A DNA stretch of 64,000 nt from Corynebacterium fournieri (GTDB lineage: Bacteria > Actinomycetota > Actinomycetes > Mycobacteriales > Mycobacteriaceae). Within the stretch, counting starts at the first letter, position 1. Each line of letters starts with the position of its first letter. A model generated the notes under the pieces. It was not told the DNA's origin. It saw only the letters and a list, made by a program, of their open reading frames with translations, and made no database searches. A program made the position numbers and the translations under genes. The DNA lies in the NCBI RefSeq assembly GCF_030408775.1, contig NZ_CP047210.1:1922001-1986000 (forward strand), read 5' to 3'. Positions 10,865-20,636 of the stretch are shown here, piece after piece.

Positions 10865-10916
10865 TTGAAAACAGTTTCCGGTAATGGTTTTATATCCCTT
10901 ATGCGAAATCGTTTTC
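10865..10916 (+). promoter_or_regulatory. Metal-transporter promoter with twin Zur-like palindromes
   Basis: Two elements of the form GAAA-N4-TTTC occur: GAAAACAGTTTC at 10867-10878 and GAAATCGTTTTC at 10905-10916. Between them TTGAAA (10865-10870) and TATATC (10891-10896) resemble -35 and -10 boxes, with the ATG at 10901. Such palindromes resemble actinobacterial Zur operators. The downstream genes are a zinc-type importer, so zinc repression is the natural hypothesis. The second element overlaps the start of the coding region. Confidence 0.45.
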
Positions 10917-11890
10917 ACTTCACCCCTATCGCCGCAATTGCGGCAACGACTCTGGTCGGCGCATCGTTGACCGCCTGCTCTTCCGAGACTGCAGAAAATG
11001 CGGAGAACACGGAGGCCACGGTCAGCGCCGATGCTGCCAAGATCATCGCCACCACGGGCGTGTGGGCGGACGTGGCCTCCGCGGTCACGGGCGAAGACGT
11101 GGACGCGATCATCACTGGCGATGCCGTGGACCCGCACCACTACGAGCCCAGCGCCAAGGACCTTGCGCGCGTCACAGACGCCGACACGGTCGTAGCCAAC
11201 GGTGGTGCGTACGACGCGGCGCTGTACACCGTCGCGGAGCAGGACCGCATCATCCACGCCATCCCGTTGATCGACGCTGAAGAGGCGGAGGAACACAGCC
11301 ACGCCCACGAGCACGGTGAGCACGACCATGAGCACAGCCACGAGCACGCTCACCTGCCGAACTCGCTCGACGAGCTCGAGCACGCCTGGTTCGCGCCGGC
11401 GAAGGTGCGCCAGGTGGCCGACGATGTTGCGGAAAAGACTGGGGGCAGTGCCGAAGGCGTCGATAAGCGAATCAGCGCTATCGAAGACAAGCTCGGCGCG
11501 GTGCCGCACGTTCACATCGGCATGACTGAGACGATTGCGGCGGGACTGGTGTGGGGTACCGAGATTCACGACATCACGCCGGAGGAGTACGTCAAGGCCA
11601 GCTTGAACCGCCAGGAGCCGTCGGCGGCTGCGGTCGCCGCGTTCTTGGAGCAGATTGAAAACGGCGAGCTGGACATGCTCTTTGTCAACCCCCAAAGCAC
11701 CAACAGCGCAACGCAGCGGTTGGCGGATGCGGCGAAGGCGCATAATGTTCCCATTGTTGAAATCCGGGAGACTCCCCCGGCCGGCCAGGACTTCCTGGAC
11801 TACTTCGAGCAGATCGTGGACCAGATCGCAGACATCGCGGCCCACACCGAGCCGAGTGAGCACGGCCACGAGGACACCCACGAGCACTAG
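10901..11890 (+). CDS. Zinc/manganese ABC transporter substrate-binding lipoprotein
   Basis: This 329-residue cluster A-I solute-binding protein captures zinc or manganese outside the cell. The signal peptide ends in the lipobox LTAC with Cys26. A Trp-Ala-Asp segment (GVWADVASAV) and DAVDPHHYEP carry the first metal ligand region. A His-rich loop occupies about 130-151 (HSHAHEHGEHDHEHSHEHAH), typical of ZnuA-type zinc binders, and the tail is also His-rich. The ATG at 10901 was preferred over an in-frame TTG at 10865 because that TTG lies in the promoter and the ATG gives a clean signal peptide. It heads a three-gene operon with the ATPase and permease. Confidence 0.93.
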   Translation: MRNRFHFTPIAAIAATTLVGASLTACSSETAENAENTEATVSADAAKIIATTGVWADVASAVTGEDVDAIITGDAVDPHHYEPSAKDLARVTDADTVVANGGAYDAALYTVAEQDRIIHAIPLIDAEEAEEHSHAHEHGEHDHEHSHEHAHLPNSLDELEHAWFAPAKVRQVADDVAEKTGGSAEGVDKRISAIEDKLGAVPHVHIGMTETIAAGLVWGTEIHDITPEEYVKASLNRQEPSAAAVAAFLEQIENGELDMLFVNPQSTNSATQRLADAAKAHNVPIVEIRETPPAGQDFLDYFEQIVDQIADIAAHTEPSEHGHEDTHEH

Positions 11891-11901
11891 GACACGTCAA
11901 T

Positions 11902-12573
11902 TTGATCGCTGAGCTTCGCGGCGCCGCCGTCGCACCCCTTTGGAGCGACCTCAACCTCACCGTCGAGCCCGGCGAGTTCATCGCTATTCTCGGCCCGAAC
12001 GGGGTGGGCAAATCCACCCTGCTCGGCACGCTGATGGGCACGCGCAAGCTCACCTCCGGCACGGCGAAAGTCCACGGACCGATCGGGTTCATTCCGCAGC
12101 AGCACATGTTCCCGAAAGATTTGCCAGTGCGGGGCCGCGACCTCGTTGCGTTGGCGATGGGAAAGGGGGCGAGACCGGAGGACGTCGACAAGCAACTCGC
12201 TGCCGTGGGCGCACAACCGTTTTCCGAGCGCCGCGTGGGGGTACTCTCCGGCGGCCAGCAGCAGCTGATCCGCCAGGCACAGGCCTTCGCGCAGTCGCCT
12301 GAGCTTTTGCTTTGCGACGAGCCCCTGCTCTCCCTCGACCCCGCCCGAGCGCGCGATACCGTGCAGCGCTTGCACGAGCACCCGGCTGCGGTGGTGTGCG
12401 TGACGCACTCGATCAACCCGGTGCTCGCGGTGGTTGACCGGGTGCTCTACCTCGGCCCGGAGGGGCACGTGGTGGGCCCAGTGCACGAAGTGATGCGCTC
12501 TGAGGTGCTCAGCGAGCTCTACGGCACACGTGTGGACGTAGTCGAAGTAGACGGGCGGATGGTGGTCCTGTGA
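11902..12573 (+). CDS. Metal ABC transporter ATP-binding protein
   Basis: This 223-residue ATPase powers the importer. It has a Walker A motif GPNGVGKST (about residue 33), a Q-loop in GFIPQQ, the signature LSGGQQQL, and Walker B LLLCDEP. The H-loop is present as VCVTHS. It starts at a TTG at 11902, 11 bp after the binding-protein stop, with AGGA upstream. Its stop overlaps the GTG start of the permease, so the three genes form one coupled operon. The length is slightly short but complete for this family. Confidence 0.93.
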   Translation: MIAELRGAAVAPLWSDLNLTVEPGEFIAILGPNGVGKSTLLGTLMGTRKLTSGTAKVHGPIGFIPQQHMFPKDLPVRGRDLVALAMGKGARPEDVDKQLAAVGAQPFSERRVGVLSGGQQQLIRQAQAFAQSPELLLCDEPLLSLDPARARDTVQRLHEHPAAVVCVTHSINPVLAVVDRVLYLGPEGHVVGPVHEVMRSEVLSELYGTRVDVVEVDGRMVVL

Positions 12574-13388
12574 GCACATTTATGGCAGACACGTCGTACC
12601 TGCTCAGCCAAGGCTTCGTGCAGACGACGCTGGTAGCGTGCGCGCTGCTCGGCATCCTGTCCGGCGTGATGGCGCCACTGATCGTGCTGCGCCAAATGTC
12701 CTTTTCCGTCCACGCAACCTCGGAACTCGCGCTCATGGGCGCCTCCGCCGCCCTGTTGTTCGGGCTCAACGTCGGCTTCGGCGCGGTGGCCGGGGCCGTG
12801 GTCGCCGCACTCGTGCTGGCGGCGCTGGGGTTGAAAGGACAGCAAGACTCCGCCGTGGGTGTGGCCATGAGCTTTGGCATGGCGCTGTCCGTGCTGTTCA
12901 TTCACCTCTATCCGGGCAATTCCAACCGGGCACTGTCACTGCTGACAGGGCAGATCGTGGGTGTGTCCGCGCAAAACGTCGCGCTGCTGGCAGGCACAAC
13001 CGTGCTCGTAGCCAGCGCGGTGCTGGTTTTGTGGCGGCCACTGCTGTTTTCCTCCGCGGACCCGGTGATGGCCGCCGCGTGCGGGGTGCCGGTGCGCAGC
13101 ATGGCGCTGGTGTTCGCGGTGCTCGTAGGTATTGCCTCAGCCCAGTCCGTGCAGATCGTCGGCGCGCTACTGGTGATGTCGCTTTTGATCACCCCGGGTG
13201 CGGCCGCGGCGCAGGTGACGGCGAACCCCCGACTCGCCGTGGTGCTGTCCATCGTGTTCGCGGAGGTCGCCGCGGTAGGCGGCATGGTGTTATCCCTCGC
13301 CCCGGGACTGCCGGTGAGCGTGTTCGTCGCCTTTCTCTCGTTCGGGATCTACCTGGTGTGCCGGATAATTGGCCGGGTGCGCGGCTAG
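12570..13388 (+). CDS. Metal ABC transporter permease (ABC-3 family)
   Basis: This 272-residue integral membrane protein has about eight hydrophobic segments and forms the pore of the zinc/manganese importer. The ABC-3 family features are an N-terminal GVMAPLIVLRQMSF segment and VQIVGALLVMSLLITPGAAA near residue 200. The GTG start at 12570 overlaps the ATPase stop (GTGA). Its stop shares the palindrome CTAG with the stop of the convergent DUF2334 gene, so there is no intergenic terminator. Confidence 0.92.
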   Translation: MSTFMADTSYLLSQGFVQTTLVACALLGILSGVMAPLIVLRQMSFSVHATSELALMGASAALLFGLNVGFGAVAGAVVAALVLAALGLKGQQDSAVGVAMSFGMALSVLFIHLYPGNSNRALSLLTGQIVGVSAQNVALLAGTTVLVASAVLVLWRPLLFSSADPVMAAACGVPVRSMALVFAVLVGIASAQSVQIVGALLVMSLLITPGAAAAQVTANPRLAVVLSIVFAEVAAVGGMVLSLAPGLPVSVFVAFLSFGIYLVCRIIGRVRG

Positions 13389-14059
13389 CGGTACTCCCGG
13401 TAGTCCGTCGGCGTTGCCCCTGCCTCCACCGCCGCGGCCGCCGCGGCGAGAAAGTCCCGGCGCACCTTCTTCTGCCCCAGCTCGCGCCCGGAGACGGACA
13501 AGCGGATCGTGTTGCCCTTCTCCGCACCGCGCTGCGCTGCCTTGATCACGTTGCGGCGCCACCATTTCGCCGCACCGTAGCCCTCACCCACAGAGAGGTT
13601 GCGGGCCTGCGCAAACTCACCCTTGCTCAAGCGGTAGATGCCCTTGGTCGACGCGGCGACGGTGAAGCCGAACTCATCCAACACTTCGAGCGTGCCGTCC
13701 GACATGCGCCACCGCGGGGGCGCGAACATGTCCAGCTCGAACCCCAGCGCCGACATCTGGCGGGTCGCCCCTTTCAGCCGCAACCGGGCTTCATGGGCGC
13801 CCAGGCTCGCAAACTCGCTGCGGCGACCCTGCACCGGCTGGTCGAAACCGTTGAGCATCAGCGCGCGCTGACCGGCCTGATCGGTGAGCCAGGCGCGGGT
13901 ACCTTCGTCCTTCGCCAGGTGCCACTTCTTGTCGATGTGCGGGGCGACCAGCAGGGACACCGGAAGCCCCTCGCGATCGAGTTGGCGCACCATGGCTGTG
14001 ACGTCCCCCAGCGTCGCGTCGAAGATCGAGGAGATTGAAACAAGCACGCGCCCTGGCAT
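13385..14059 (-). CDS. DUF2334 polysaccharide-deacetylase-like protein
   Basis: This 224-residue protein is related to the polysaccharide deacetylase superfamily (DUF2334). It starts MPGRVLVSISSIFDAT, where family members often have an Asp-Asp metal motif; here the region reads SSIFDAT. Later motifs are VAPHIDKKW, MLNGFDQP and FAPPRWRMS (family FXPPXW pattern). The substrate is unknown; cell-wall or envelope sugar deacetylation is possible. The ATG is preceded by GATAAT 7 nt upstream, suggesting a leaderless transcript. No signal peptide is seen. Confidence 0.75.
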   Translation of the reverse strand: MPGRVLVSISSIFDATLGDVTAMVRQLDREGLPVSLLVAPHIDKKWHLAKDEGTRAWLTDQAGQRALMLNGFDQPVQGRRSEFASLGAHEARLRLKGATRQMSALGFELDMFAPPRWRMSDGTLEVLDEFGFTVAASTKGIYRLSKGEFAQARNLSVGEGYGAAKWWRRNVIKAAQRGAEKGNTIRLSVSGRELGQKKVRRDFLAAAAAAVEAGATPTDYREYR

Positions 14060-14066
14060 GAGGGAA

Positions 14067-14072
14067 ATTATC
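14067..14072 (-). promoter_or_regulatory. Candidate -10 for the DUF2334 gene
   Basis: GATAAT on the minus strand (14072-14067) ends 7 nt before the ATG at 14059. This places transcription initiation at or next to the start codon, so the mRNA would be leaderless. The rest of the 140-bp gap up to the HNH gene holds two TTCTATT repeats and a GGGAGG ribosome site for the plus-strand gene. Confidence 0.5.
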
Positions 14073-14199
14073 GCACAGAGCGCAGGGGCGTGCCGGGTGA
14101 AGTTTCACCTGTTCGCACATGCGTTCTATTTTGTAGCGGCTCGTGTCGGAGCGGGTTCTATTGTCCGGAGGTGTATGAAAAAGAAGGGAGGTGCTCCAC

Positions 14200-15675
14200 A
14201 TGAGTGCGACACTTGACCAGGCGGTCAACCAAATCGTCGCCGGGCTCCGAAGCCTGGCCGAGGTCATGCAGGATCCGGACTCGCTCCACTTCGCATCCAC
14301 CCACATCCCCATGGAGCGCCTCCATGCCTGCCTGCCGCTGCTGTCCAACGCGGACACCGCATTCGCGTTCCTGTGCGACCGCGACGGCGCCGGCGCTCTC
14401 GTCGGAGCAAACCACCCTGTCGAATACCTCACCCGCAGCCTGGGCCTTTCACGGCGTGAAGCGTTTTCGCTGCTGGAGCAGGGAAAGCGTCTCTTCGGCG
14501 AACCCGAAGTACCGCAGCCGGACGACAGCGAAGATGAAGCCGAACGGGAGTGCAAGGAGCGGGAAGCGCAAGCGCGCCGCAAAGCAGCACGCGAGGCCCA
14601 GGAACGCGCACGCAAGGCGGCGCAACAGGCAAACGCTGAAAAGAAGCGCATCATCACCAACGAGCTCAAACACCTCAACGAGCACGCCGACCCCGGATAC
14701 GAAGAGCTCCTCGCCCAAGCGCTGGAAGCAGCCGAACAACACACCGCCGAAGAGCTCCGGAAATTCGTGCGCGACCTGGTCAAGCGCGCCAACAAACGAG
14801 GACGCGACTACAACGGGAAGAAAGACCCCCTCGCCGCGTGGAAAAAGCGCGGCATCTGGCTCGGCGAGCCGGACGCAGACGGTGGCTCCCACGCCAAGGT
14901 CTACCTCGATGCGGCCTCGCGCGCGAAGCTGGAGGCCTGCCTCGCCGCCGGCGACCACCGCGGCTCCAACATGGAGGGCGACGACGCCGCGGATCGGGAC
15001 AAGCGCCTGAAACACCAGCGCCGGTTCGACCAGCTGATGAACGTGCTGGACCGCTACGGCGACGCTACGGCCAAGGCCCGTGGAGGCGCGGGCACGGTAG
15101 TGCTCACCCTCACGCTCGAGGACCTCATGGGCGCGGACGAATACACCGAGTTCACCACCAACACCTCGGTCTCGCTCACCCCCTTAGACGTCGTGCGTCT
15201 GGGTCTCGCCGGGGACAGCTTCGTCCTCCAGCTCGACTCGGCCACGGGTGTTCCCCTGTCGCTCGGCCGCACCCGACTCGCATCTGTGGAACAAAAAATG
15301 GTGCTGCTTGCCATGCAGAGCGTGTGCGCCTGGAACGGCTGCACCAAACCCGGTGTGGAGCTTGAGGCCCACCACCTCGAGTCCTACCTCAGCGGCGGCC
15401 TCACAAGCATCGAAAACCTCGTGCTGCTGTGCCGCGAGCACCACATGTGCAACAACGACCACAAAGACGGGGCAGGAAACAAGGGGTACTTCGACCGCGA
15501 CCCCGCCAACGGGGACGTGCACTACTACCCCGCAAACGGGGACCCGCCGCGGCACACCAGTACCTACCAGTACAGGAACTCCCCCGGCCAAAGGGTCGCG
15601 CACAAGGCGCGCTCACGCCACGGCGGCGACCGCAACCGGCCGCAGGACCCCGCACTATTCGACCCGGACGGCTAG
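14200..15675 (+). CDS. DUF222 (13E12-type) protein with HNH endonuclease domain
   Basis: This 491-residue protein has an N-terminal DUF222 region, a highly charged Lys/Arg/Glu helical stretch at about 105-170 that is probably coiled coil, and a C-terminal HNH domain near 375-430. The HNH part shows CAWNGCTKPGVELEAHH and NLVLLCREHH, with the Cys pairs and His residues needed for zinc and catalysis. The family is abundant in actinobacteria, often in many copies; its role is unclear, possibly in DNA mobility or repair. The ATG at 14200 was chosen because GGGAGG ends 8 nt upstream. The stop overlaps that of ptrB (CTAG). Confidence 0.88.
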   Translation: MSATLDQAVNQIVAGLRSLAEVMQDPDSLHFASTHIPMERLHACLPLLSNADTAFAFLCDRDGAGALVGANHPVEYLTRSLGLSRREAFSLLEQGKRLFGEPEVPQPDDSEDEAERECKEREAQARRKAAREAQERARKAAQQANAEKKRIITNELKHLNEHADPGYEELLAQALEAAEQHTAEELRKFVRDLVKRANKRGRDYNGKKDPLAAWKKRGIWLGEPDADGGSHAKVYLDAASRAKLEACLAAGDHRGSNMEGDDAADRDKRLKHQRRFDQLMNVLDRYGDATAKARGGAGTVVLTLTLEDLMGADEYTEFTTNTSVSLTPLDVVRLGLAGDSFVLQLDSATGVPLSLGRTRLASVEQKMVLLAMQSVCAWNGCTKPGVELEAHHLESYLSGGLTSIENLVLLCREHHMCNNDHKDGAGNKGYFDRDPANGDVHYYPANGDPPRHTSTYQYRNSPGQRVAHKARSRHGGDRNRPQDPALFDPDG

Positions 15676-17759
15676 GCCTCTACCGCGCCGGATTTCACCA
15701 GCGTCCACGCGTACTCGAACGCCGTCTGCTTCCACCTCGCGTAGCGGCCGGACACGCCGCCATGCCCCGCGGACATCTCAGTTTTCAGCAAGATCTCGCC
15801 GCCGGTCGCCACCTCGCGCAACTTCGCCACCCACTTTGCGGGCTCGACGTACAGCACGCGCGTGTCGTTCAAGCTCGTCACTGCCAAAATGTCCGGATAC
15901 TTCTGCGCCGTGACATTCTCGTAAGGGGCGTACTTGGCCATGTAGTCGTACACCTGCGGGTCGTGGTACGGGTCGCCCCATTCCTCCCACTCCCCGACCG
16001 TCAACGGCAGCTCCGGCTTCAAAATGGACGTCAACGGGTCCACAAACGGCACAATCGCTTGGATACCGGCAAACTTCTCCGGCGCCATGTTCGCCACCGC
16101 GCCCATCAGCAGGCCACCGGCGGAACCGCCCTCTGCGACCAACTGCTCATGGGTGGTCAGCCCGAGCTCCACAATGCGGTCCGCGCACGCCACAAAGTCG
16201 GTGAACGTGTTCGTCTTGTGCAGCATCTTGCCGTTGTCGTACCACCCGCGGCCCATCTCGCCGCCGCCGCGAACATGCGCGCACGCCCACACCATGCCGC
16301 GGTCAAGCAAGCTCAACCGCGCCACGGAGAACCCGGGATCCATGGATGCCTCGTAGGAGCCGTAGCCGTACAACAGCGCTGGCGCAGGCATTTGCGCGTC
16401 CTTGCGGCGCACCACCGAAACCGGCACCTGCTCACCGTCCGGGGCAGTGGCCCACACACGGAACGCCTCATACTCGGCCGCGTCGTAGCCGCCCTCGACC
16501 TCCTGCTCCTTCAGCAGGGTCATCTCACCGGTTGCTACCTCGTAGTCCAGCACCTGCGTGGGTTGGGTGTAGGAGGAGTAGACCACGCGCACGACCGGCG
16601 CATCCCACTCGGGATTGCCGCCGAGGCCGACGGTGTAGAGCTCCTCCGAGAACTCCAGCTCGGTGAACTCGCCGAAGCGCTCGCCCAGCGGCGCGACCGC
16701 GAGGCGGGAGATGCCGCCGCGCCGGTACGCCATGAAAGCGAAATCGCGGTAGGTGTCCACCCCCTCGATGCGCACTGTGTCAGAATGCTCCACCAGCACG
16801 TCGAGTTGCTTCAGGGGCGGGTAGGTGCCGACAGGAACCGTCGCCAAGCAGAAGTTCGGCCCGTGGGCGTTGTGCGTGACCACCCACTGCTCTTCGCCGC
16901 CGACGACCGCAAGGTTGACGCTGTATTCCAGCCCGGCCTCGCGCTCCCACATCACCTGCGGTTCGCGGGTGGGCTCTGCCAGCGGCACCACGCGGTACTC
17001 GGATGTCAGAGAAGACGACGACAAGATGAACAGGTAGCGCTCCGCGCGGTCCGCGCCGATGCCGATGCCGAACTTCTCATCCGCTTCCTCGTAGACCAGC
17101 ACGTCCTCGGCGGCGTCGGTGCCCACCTTGTGGCGCCACACCTGGTGGGGGCGCCACGCATCGTCGACGCGGAGGTAGAACACGTAATCCTCGCCGGCCC
17201 AAAGCGCGCCGTAGAAGACCTCGTCGAGCTGGTCGTCGAGCAGCTCACCTGTGTCCAAGTTCTTGATGCGCATGGTGAAGCGCTCGTCGCCGGCGGTGTC
17301 GAAGGAGTAGGCGAGCAACCGGCCGGAGGTGGACACGGAAGACGCGCCGAGAGAGAAGAACTCGTGGCCCTGCGCCAGCTCGTTGACATCGAGGAGCACC
17401 TGCTCACCAGGCATCTCGTCGGCGATCTCAGGTGGGCTCCACGGCTCGTCGGCGGTGGGCACGCGGCAGGAGATGGCGTAGTCCTTGCCCTCTACGGTGC
17501 GGGCGTAGTACCACCAGTCGCCCTGGCGCTGGGGCACGGACATGTCGGTCTCTTTGACGCGGGACTTGATCTCGCCGTAGACGTCGTCGACGAGGCCGGA
17601 CCACCCGGCCGTCTTCGACTCCGTGTAAGCGTTTTCCGCCTCGAGGTGCGCGATGACCTCAGGGTTTTCTTTGTCGCGCAGCCACTCGTAGTCGTCCACG
17701 AACTCACGGCCGTGGAACGAGCGGGTAATAGGTCGCTTTTCCGCTACCGGTGGGATCAT
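15672..17759 (-). CDS. ptrB: Oligopeptidase B (S9 family serine peptidase)
   Basis: This 695-residue cytoplasmic peptidase cleaves short peptides after basic residues. It has an N-terminal beta-propeller of about 400 residues, followed by an alpha/beta-hydrolase domain with the nucleophile elbow GGSAGG, the region [13 protein letters not shown], an Asp in NDTRV, and His in MSAGHGG. The length is normal for PtrB. The ATG at 17759 overlaps the purC stop by 4 bp (ATGA), so an upstream in-frame ATG inside purC is less likely. ptrB follows purC in C. glutamicum as well, as I recall, where it belongs to the ClgR regulon; no ClgR box was seen here. Confidence 0.92.
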   Translation of the reverse strand: MIPPVAEKRPITRSFHGREFVDDYEWLRDKENPEVIAHLEAENAYTESKTAGWSGLVDDVYGEIKSRVKETDMSVPQRQGDWWYYARTVEGKDYAISCRVPTADEPWSPPEIADEMPGEQVLLDVNELAQGHEFFSLGASSVSTSGRLLAYSFDTAGDERFTMRIKNLDTGELLDDQLDEVFYGALWAGEDYVFYLRVDDAWRPHQVWRHKVGTDAAEDVLVYEEADEKFGIGIGADRAERYLFILSSSSLTSEYRVVPLAEPTREPQVMWEREAGLEYSVNLAVVGGEEQWVVTHNAHGPNFCLATVPVGTYPPLKQLDVLVEHSDTVRIEGVDTYRDFAFMAYRRGGISRLAVAPLGERFGEFTELEFSEELYTVGLGGNPEWDAPVVRVVYSSYTQPTQVLDYEVATGEMTLLKEQEVEGGYDAAEYEAFRVWATAPDGEQVPVSVVRRKDAQMPAPALLYGYGSYEASMDPGFSVARLSLLDRGMVWACAHVRGGGEMGRGWYDNGKMLHKTNTFTDFVACADRIVELGLTTHEQLVAEGGSAGGLLMGAVANMAPEKFAGIQAIVPFVDPLTSILKPELPLTVGEWEEWGDPYHDPQVYDYMAKYAPYENVTAQKYPDILAVTSLNDTRVLYVEPAKWVAKLREVATGGEILLKTEMSAGHGGVSGRYARWKQTAFEYAWTLVKSGAVEA

Positions 17760-18652
17760 GCGTGCTCCCCCGGCCACTCCGAGAAACGCTTGCCGGACAG
17801 GCGCTCGTAGGCCTCGATGTAGCGGTCGCGCGTCGCTTCCACGACAGAACCCGGCAGCTCCGGCGGCGGGGTGCCCTCCTCCTGGTCCCAGCCGGACTTC
17901 GGGCTGGTGAGCCAGTTGCGCACGTACTGCTTGTCAAAGCTGGGTTGGTTGCGGCCCTCCTCGTAGCCCTCTGCGGGCCAGTAGCGGGAGGAATCCGGCG
18001 TGAGCACTTCGTCGGCAAGCACAAGCTCGCCGTGCTCGTCGAGCCCGAACTCGAGCTTCGTGTCGGCGAGGATGATGCCTTTGCTCTCCGCGTAGTCGGC
18101 GGCGCGACGGTACACGGTCAGGGTCGCTTCACGCAGGCGCTGCGCCAGGTCAGCCCCGAGTTTGCCCGCCATGTACTCGTAGGTGACGTTGATGTCGTGG
18201 TCGCCCTGCTCCGCTTTGGTGGCGGGGGTGAAGATCGGCTCGTCCAGCTTGGACGCCTCGGTCAGACCCTCGGGAAGCCTTACGCCGCACACCCGGCCGG
18301 TGGCGTCGTACTCCTTCTTCCCGGAGCCGGTGAGGTAACCGCGGGCGACGCACTCGAAGGGCACCATGTCCAGCTTCTTCACCACCATGGCGCGGCCGAG
18401 GACGTCCTCGGGGATGCGCTCGTCGTCGATGGGCCCCGCCAGGTGGTTGGGCACATCCGACAGCAGGTCGAAGAAGAACATGGAGGTGGCGGTGAGGATG
18501 CGGCCTTTGTCCGGAATCTCCGGCTCGAGCGAGAAGTCGAACGCGGAGATACGGTCGGTCGCGACCATGAGTAGGGTCTGCTCATCCACCTCGTAAATTT
18601 CGCGAACCTTGCCGCCGGAGATGTGCGAGTAATCTGAAAGCTCTGGACGCAT
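17756..18652 (-). CDS. purC: Phosphoribosylaminoimidazole-succinocarboxamide synthase (SAICAR synthase)
   Basis: This 298-residue enzyme joins CAIR and aspartate to give SAICAR. It has the N-terminal [10 protein letters not shown] motif, ATDRISAFD, and the catalytic-region signatures [10 protein letters not shown] and LADTKLEFG. The length matches other monofunctional PurC enzymes. The ATG at 18652 gives the family start [15 protein letters not shown]; longer in-frame starts run into the divergent lipoprotein. A TATACT -10 lies 7 nt upstream. It is coupled to ptrB downstream. Confidence 0.96.
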   Translation of the reverse strand: MRPELSDYSHISGGKVREIYEVDEQTLLMVATDRISAFDFSLEPEIPDKGRILTATSMFFFDLLSDVPNHLAGPIDDERIPEDVLGRAMVVKKLDMVPFECVARGYLTGSGKKEYDATGRVCGVRLPEGLTEASKLDEPIFTPATKAEQGDHDINVTYEYMAGKLGADLAQRLREATLTVYRRAADYAESKGIILADTKLEFGLDEHGELVLADEVLTPDSSRYWPAEGYEEGRNQPSFDKQYVRNWLTSPKSGWDQEEGTPPPELPGSVVEATRDRYIEAYERLSGKRFSEWPGEHA

Positions 18653-18658
18653 GCGCGC

Positions 18659-18667
18659 TAGTATATT
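18659..18667. promoter_or_regulatory. Overlapping divergent -10 elements of purC and a lipoprotein gene
   Basis: The 9-base island TAGTATATT holds TATACT on the minus strand (18665-18660) and TATATT on the plus strand (18662-18667). The first ends 7 nt before the purC ATG and the second 4 nt before the lipoprotein GTG. Only 19 bp separate the start codons. Two RNA polymerases could not occupy both elements at once, so the genes should compete for transcription. Confidence 0.55.
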
Positions 18668-18671
18668 CGTC

Positions 18672-19199
18672 GTGAAAAACCGCGCGACCGCAGTCCTCCT
18701 GCCCCTCCTTTTGGCCGCCTGCGCTGCACCTACGGAGTTCGACGGCGATATGCCGGATTTCACCCCTTCGCGCAACGGCGCCTCGTTCCAATTCGGGCAG
18801 ACCGCCAAAGTTGTCACCGAGGATGTCCGCTACCACGTGCCGGTGCAATGGGAGGTCACGGTGGATAAGCCCACCACCAACCGCGCGCCCCGCAGCGCGG
18901 AGCATGCGAAATCCATCGTCTGCTTCCCGGTCAGCTTCACCCCCGTGGCCATCGGCAAGTTCGACGCCGACGTCACCGTCGCCCTCCCCGAGCTTTCGCC
19001 TATCGACGGCGACCTCGCGGCCAATGTCGCCGACCCGAACTACTGCGGCGAATGGAACATCACCGGCTACACCGGAGAACTCAAGGCCAACAAAACCTAC
19101 ACCGGCTACGTGGCCTCCTGGGCCGGCAGCGCCGACCCGGGGATCGTGGGCAGAGGTGTCGAGCTGAAGAGCCGCGACACCACCCTGACCTGGCGGTAG
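18672..19199 (+). CDS. Putative secreted lipoprotein of unknown function
   Basis: This 175-residue protein has a short basic N-terminus, a hydrophobic stretch and the lipobox LAAC, so it should be lipid-anchored outside the cell. The mature part contains two cysteines (SIVCFPVSF and NYCGEWN) that could form a disulfide, and beta-rich segments with many Thr residues. I do not recognise a family with a known function. The GTG at 18672 was chosen because it gives a compact signal peptide. Its stop directly abuts the purB stop on the other strand. Confidence 0.75.
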   Translation: MKNRATAVLLPLLLAACAAPTEFDGDMPDFTPSRNGASFQFGQTAKVVTEDVRYHVPVQWEVTVDKPTTNRAPRSAEHAKSIVCFPVSFTPVAIGKFDADVTVALPELSPIDGDLAANVADPNYCGEWNITGYTGELKANKTYTGYVASWAGSADPGIVGRGVELKSRDTTLTWR

Positions 19200-20636
19200 T
19201 TAGAGGATGTCGCCCGGGGTGTAGGCGGCGGCCTCCGGGTACGCGTCGACAAGCTGCTGCACGCGCACGAGAACCCGGTCCACCTGGGACTCAGCCGCAC
19301 CGATGAAGGCGTGCTTGTCCTCCAGCGCCGCGTCCAGCTGGGCCTGGTCCAGCGGCAGACGCTCGTCGGCGGCCAAGCGCTCCACCAGGTTCTGCTCCGC
19401 GCCGCGCTCGCGCATGTCCAACGCCATGGAGACAGCGTTTTCCTTGATCACCTCGTGCGCGGTTTCGCGCCCGACGCCGGCGCGCACCGACGCCATGAGG
19501 ATGCGCGTGGTGGCCAAGAACGGCAGGTAGCGATCCAGTTCGCGGTTGATCATGGCCGGGAACGCCCCGAACTCGTCCAGCACGGTGAGCATGGTCTCCA
19601 GCTGGCCGTCGATGGCGAAAAACGCGTCCGGCAGCGCCACGCGGCGCACCACGGAACAGAACACGTCGCCCTCGTTCCACTGCTGGCCGGCCAGGTCCCC
19701 CACCATGGTGAGGTAGCCGCGGAGGATGACCTGGAAGCCGCCGACACGCTCGCAGGAGCGGGCGTTCATCTTGTGCGGCATGGCCGACGAGCCCACCTGT
19801 CCTTCCTTGAAGCCCTCGGTGACGGTCTCGTTGCCCGCCATGAGACGAATCGTGGTGGCCAGGGAGGACGGGCCCGCCCCCAGCTGCACCAGCGCGGACA
19901 CCACATCGAAGTCGAGGGAGCGCGGGTAGACCTGGCCCACGGAGTCGAAGACGCGGTCGAAGCCGAGGCCTTCCGCGATGCCTCGCTCAAGGCGGGTCAG
20001 CTTCTCCTCGTCGCCGCCCATTAAGTCCAGCATGTCCTGGGCGGTACCCATCGGGCCCTTGATGCCGCGCAGCGGGTAGCGCGACATCAGCTGTTCGATG
20101 CGCTCGACGGCCACCAGGATTTCGTCCGCGGCGGAAGCGAAGCGCTTGCCCAGCGTGGTCGCCTGCGCAGCCACGTTGTGGGAACGGCCCGCCATCACCA
20201 GCGACTTGTACTCCCCGGCGCGGTTGCCCACCGCCTTCAGCAGCGCGACGGCCTTGTCGCGGGTCAGCTCGAGCGCCTTGCGCACCTGCAGCTGCTCCAC
20301 GTTTTCGGTGAGGTCGCGCGAGGTCATCCCCTTGTGGATCTCCTCGTGGCCCGCCTGCGCGTTGAATTCCTCAATGCGCGCCTTCACGTCGTGGCGGGTG
20401 ACCTTCTCCCGGGCTGCGATGGAGTCCAGGTCCACCTGGTCGATGACCTTCTCGTAGTCTTCGATAGCCCCGTCGGCCACCTCGACACCGAGTTCTTTCT
20501 GCGCCTTCAAAACGGCGATCCAGAGCTGGCGCTCCAGGATGATCTTGTGCTCCGGGGCCCACAGAGTGGCCATTTCCGGAGAGGCGTAGCGGTTACTGAG
20601 AACGTTGGCGTTATTCGGCTTCACGGCACTCATCAT
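19200..20636 (-). CDS. purB: Adenylosuccinate lyase
   Basis: This 478-residue homotetrameric enzyme releases fumarate from SAICAR and from adenylosuccinate, serving two steps of purine synthesis. The fumarase/aspartase superfamily signature [10 protein letters not shown] is present near residue 285, together with [11 protein letters not shown] and [12 protein letters not shown]. The N-terminus begins [12 protein letters not shown]. The first of two adjacent ATG codons (20636) overlaps the purD stop as ATGA; no good ribosome-binding sequence precedes it, so translation probably depends on coupling to purD. Confidence 0.97.
   Translation of the reverse strand: MMSAVKPNNANVLSNRYASPEMATLWAPEHKIILERQLWIAVLKAQKELGVEVADGAIEDYEKVIDQVDLDSIAAREKVTRHDVKARIEEFNAQAGHEEIHKGMTSRDLTENVEQLQVRKALELTRDKAVALLKAVGNRAGEYKSLVMAGRSHNVAAQATTLGKRFASAADEILVAVERIEQLMSRYPLRGIKGPMGTAQDMLDLMGGDEEKLTRLERGIAEGLGFDRVFDSVGQVYPRSLDFDVVSALVQLGAGPSSLATTIRLMAGNETVTEGFKEGQVGSSAMPHKMNARSCERVGGFQVILRGYLTMVGDLAGQQWNEGDVFCSVVRRVALPDAFFAIDGQLETMLTVLDEFGAFPAMINRELDRYLPFLATTRILMASVRAGVGRETAHEVIKENAVSMALDMRERGAEQNLVERLAADERLPLDQAQLDAALEDKHAFIGAAESQVDRVLVRVQQLVDAYPEAAAYTPGDIL

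Noticed and set aside
15429-17810. 793-residue open frame opposite ptrB
   Set aside because: ptrB on the other strand has a complete catalytic set; this frame has none and overlaps three genes.
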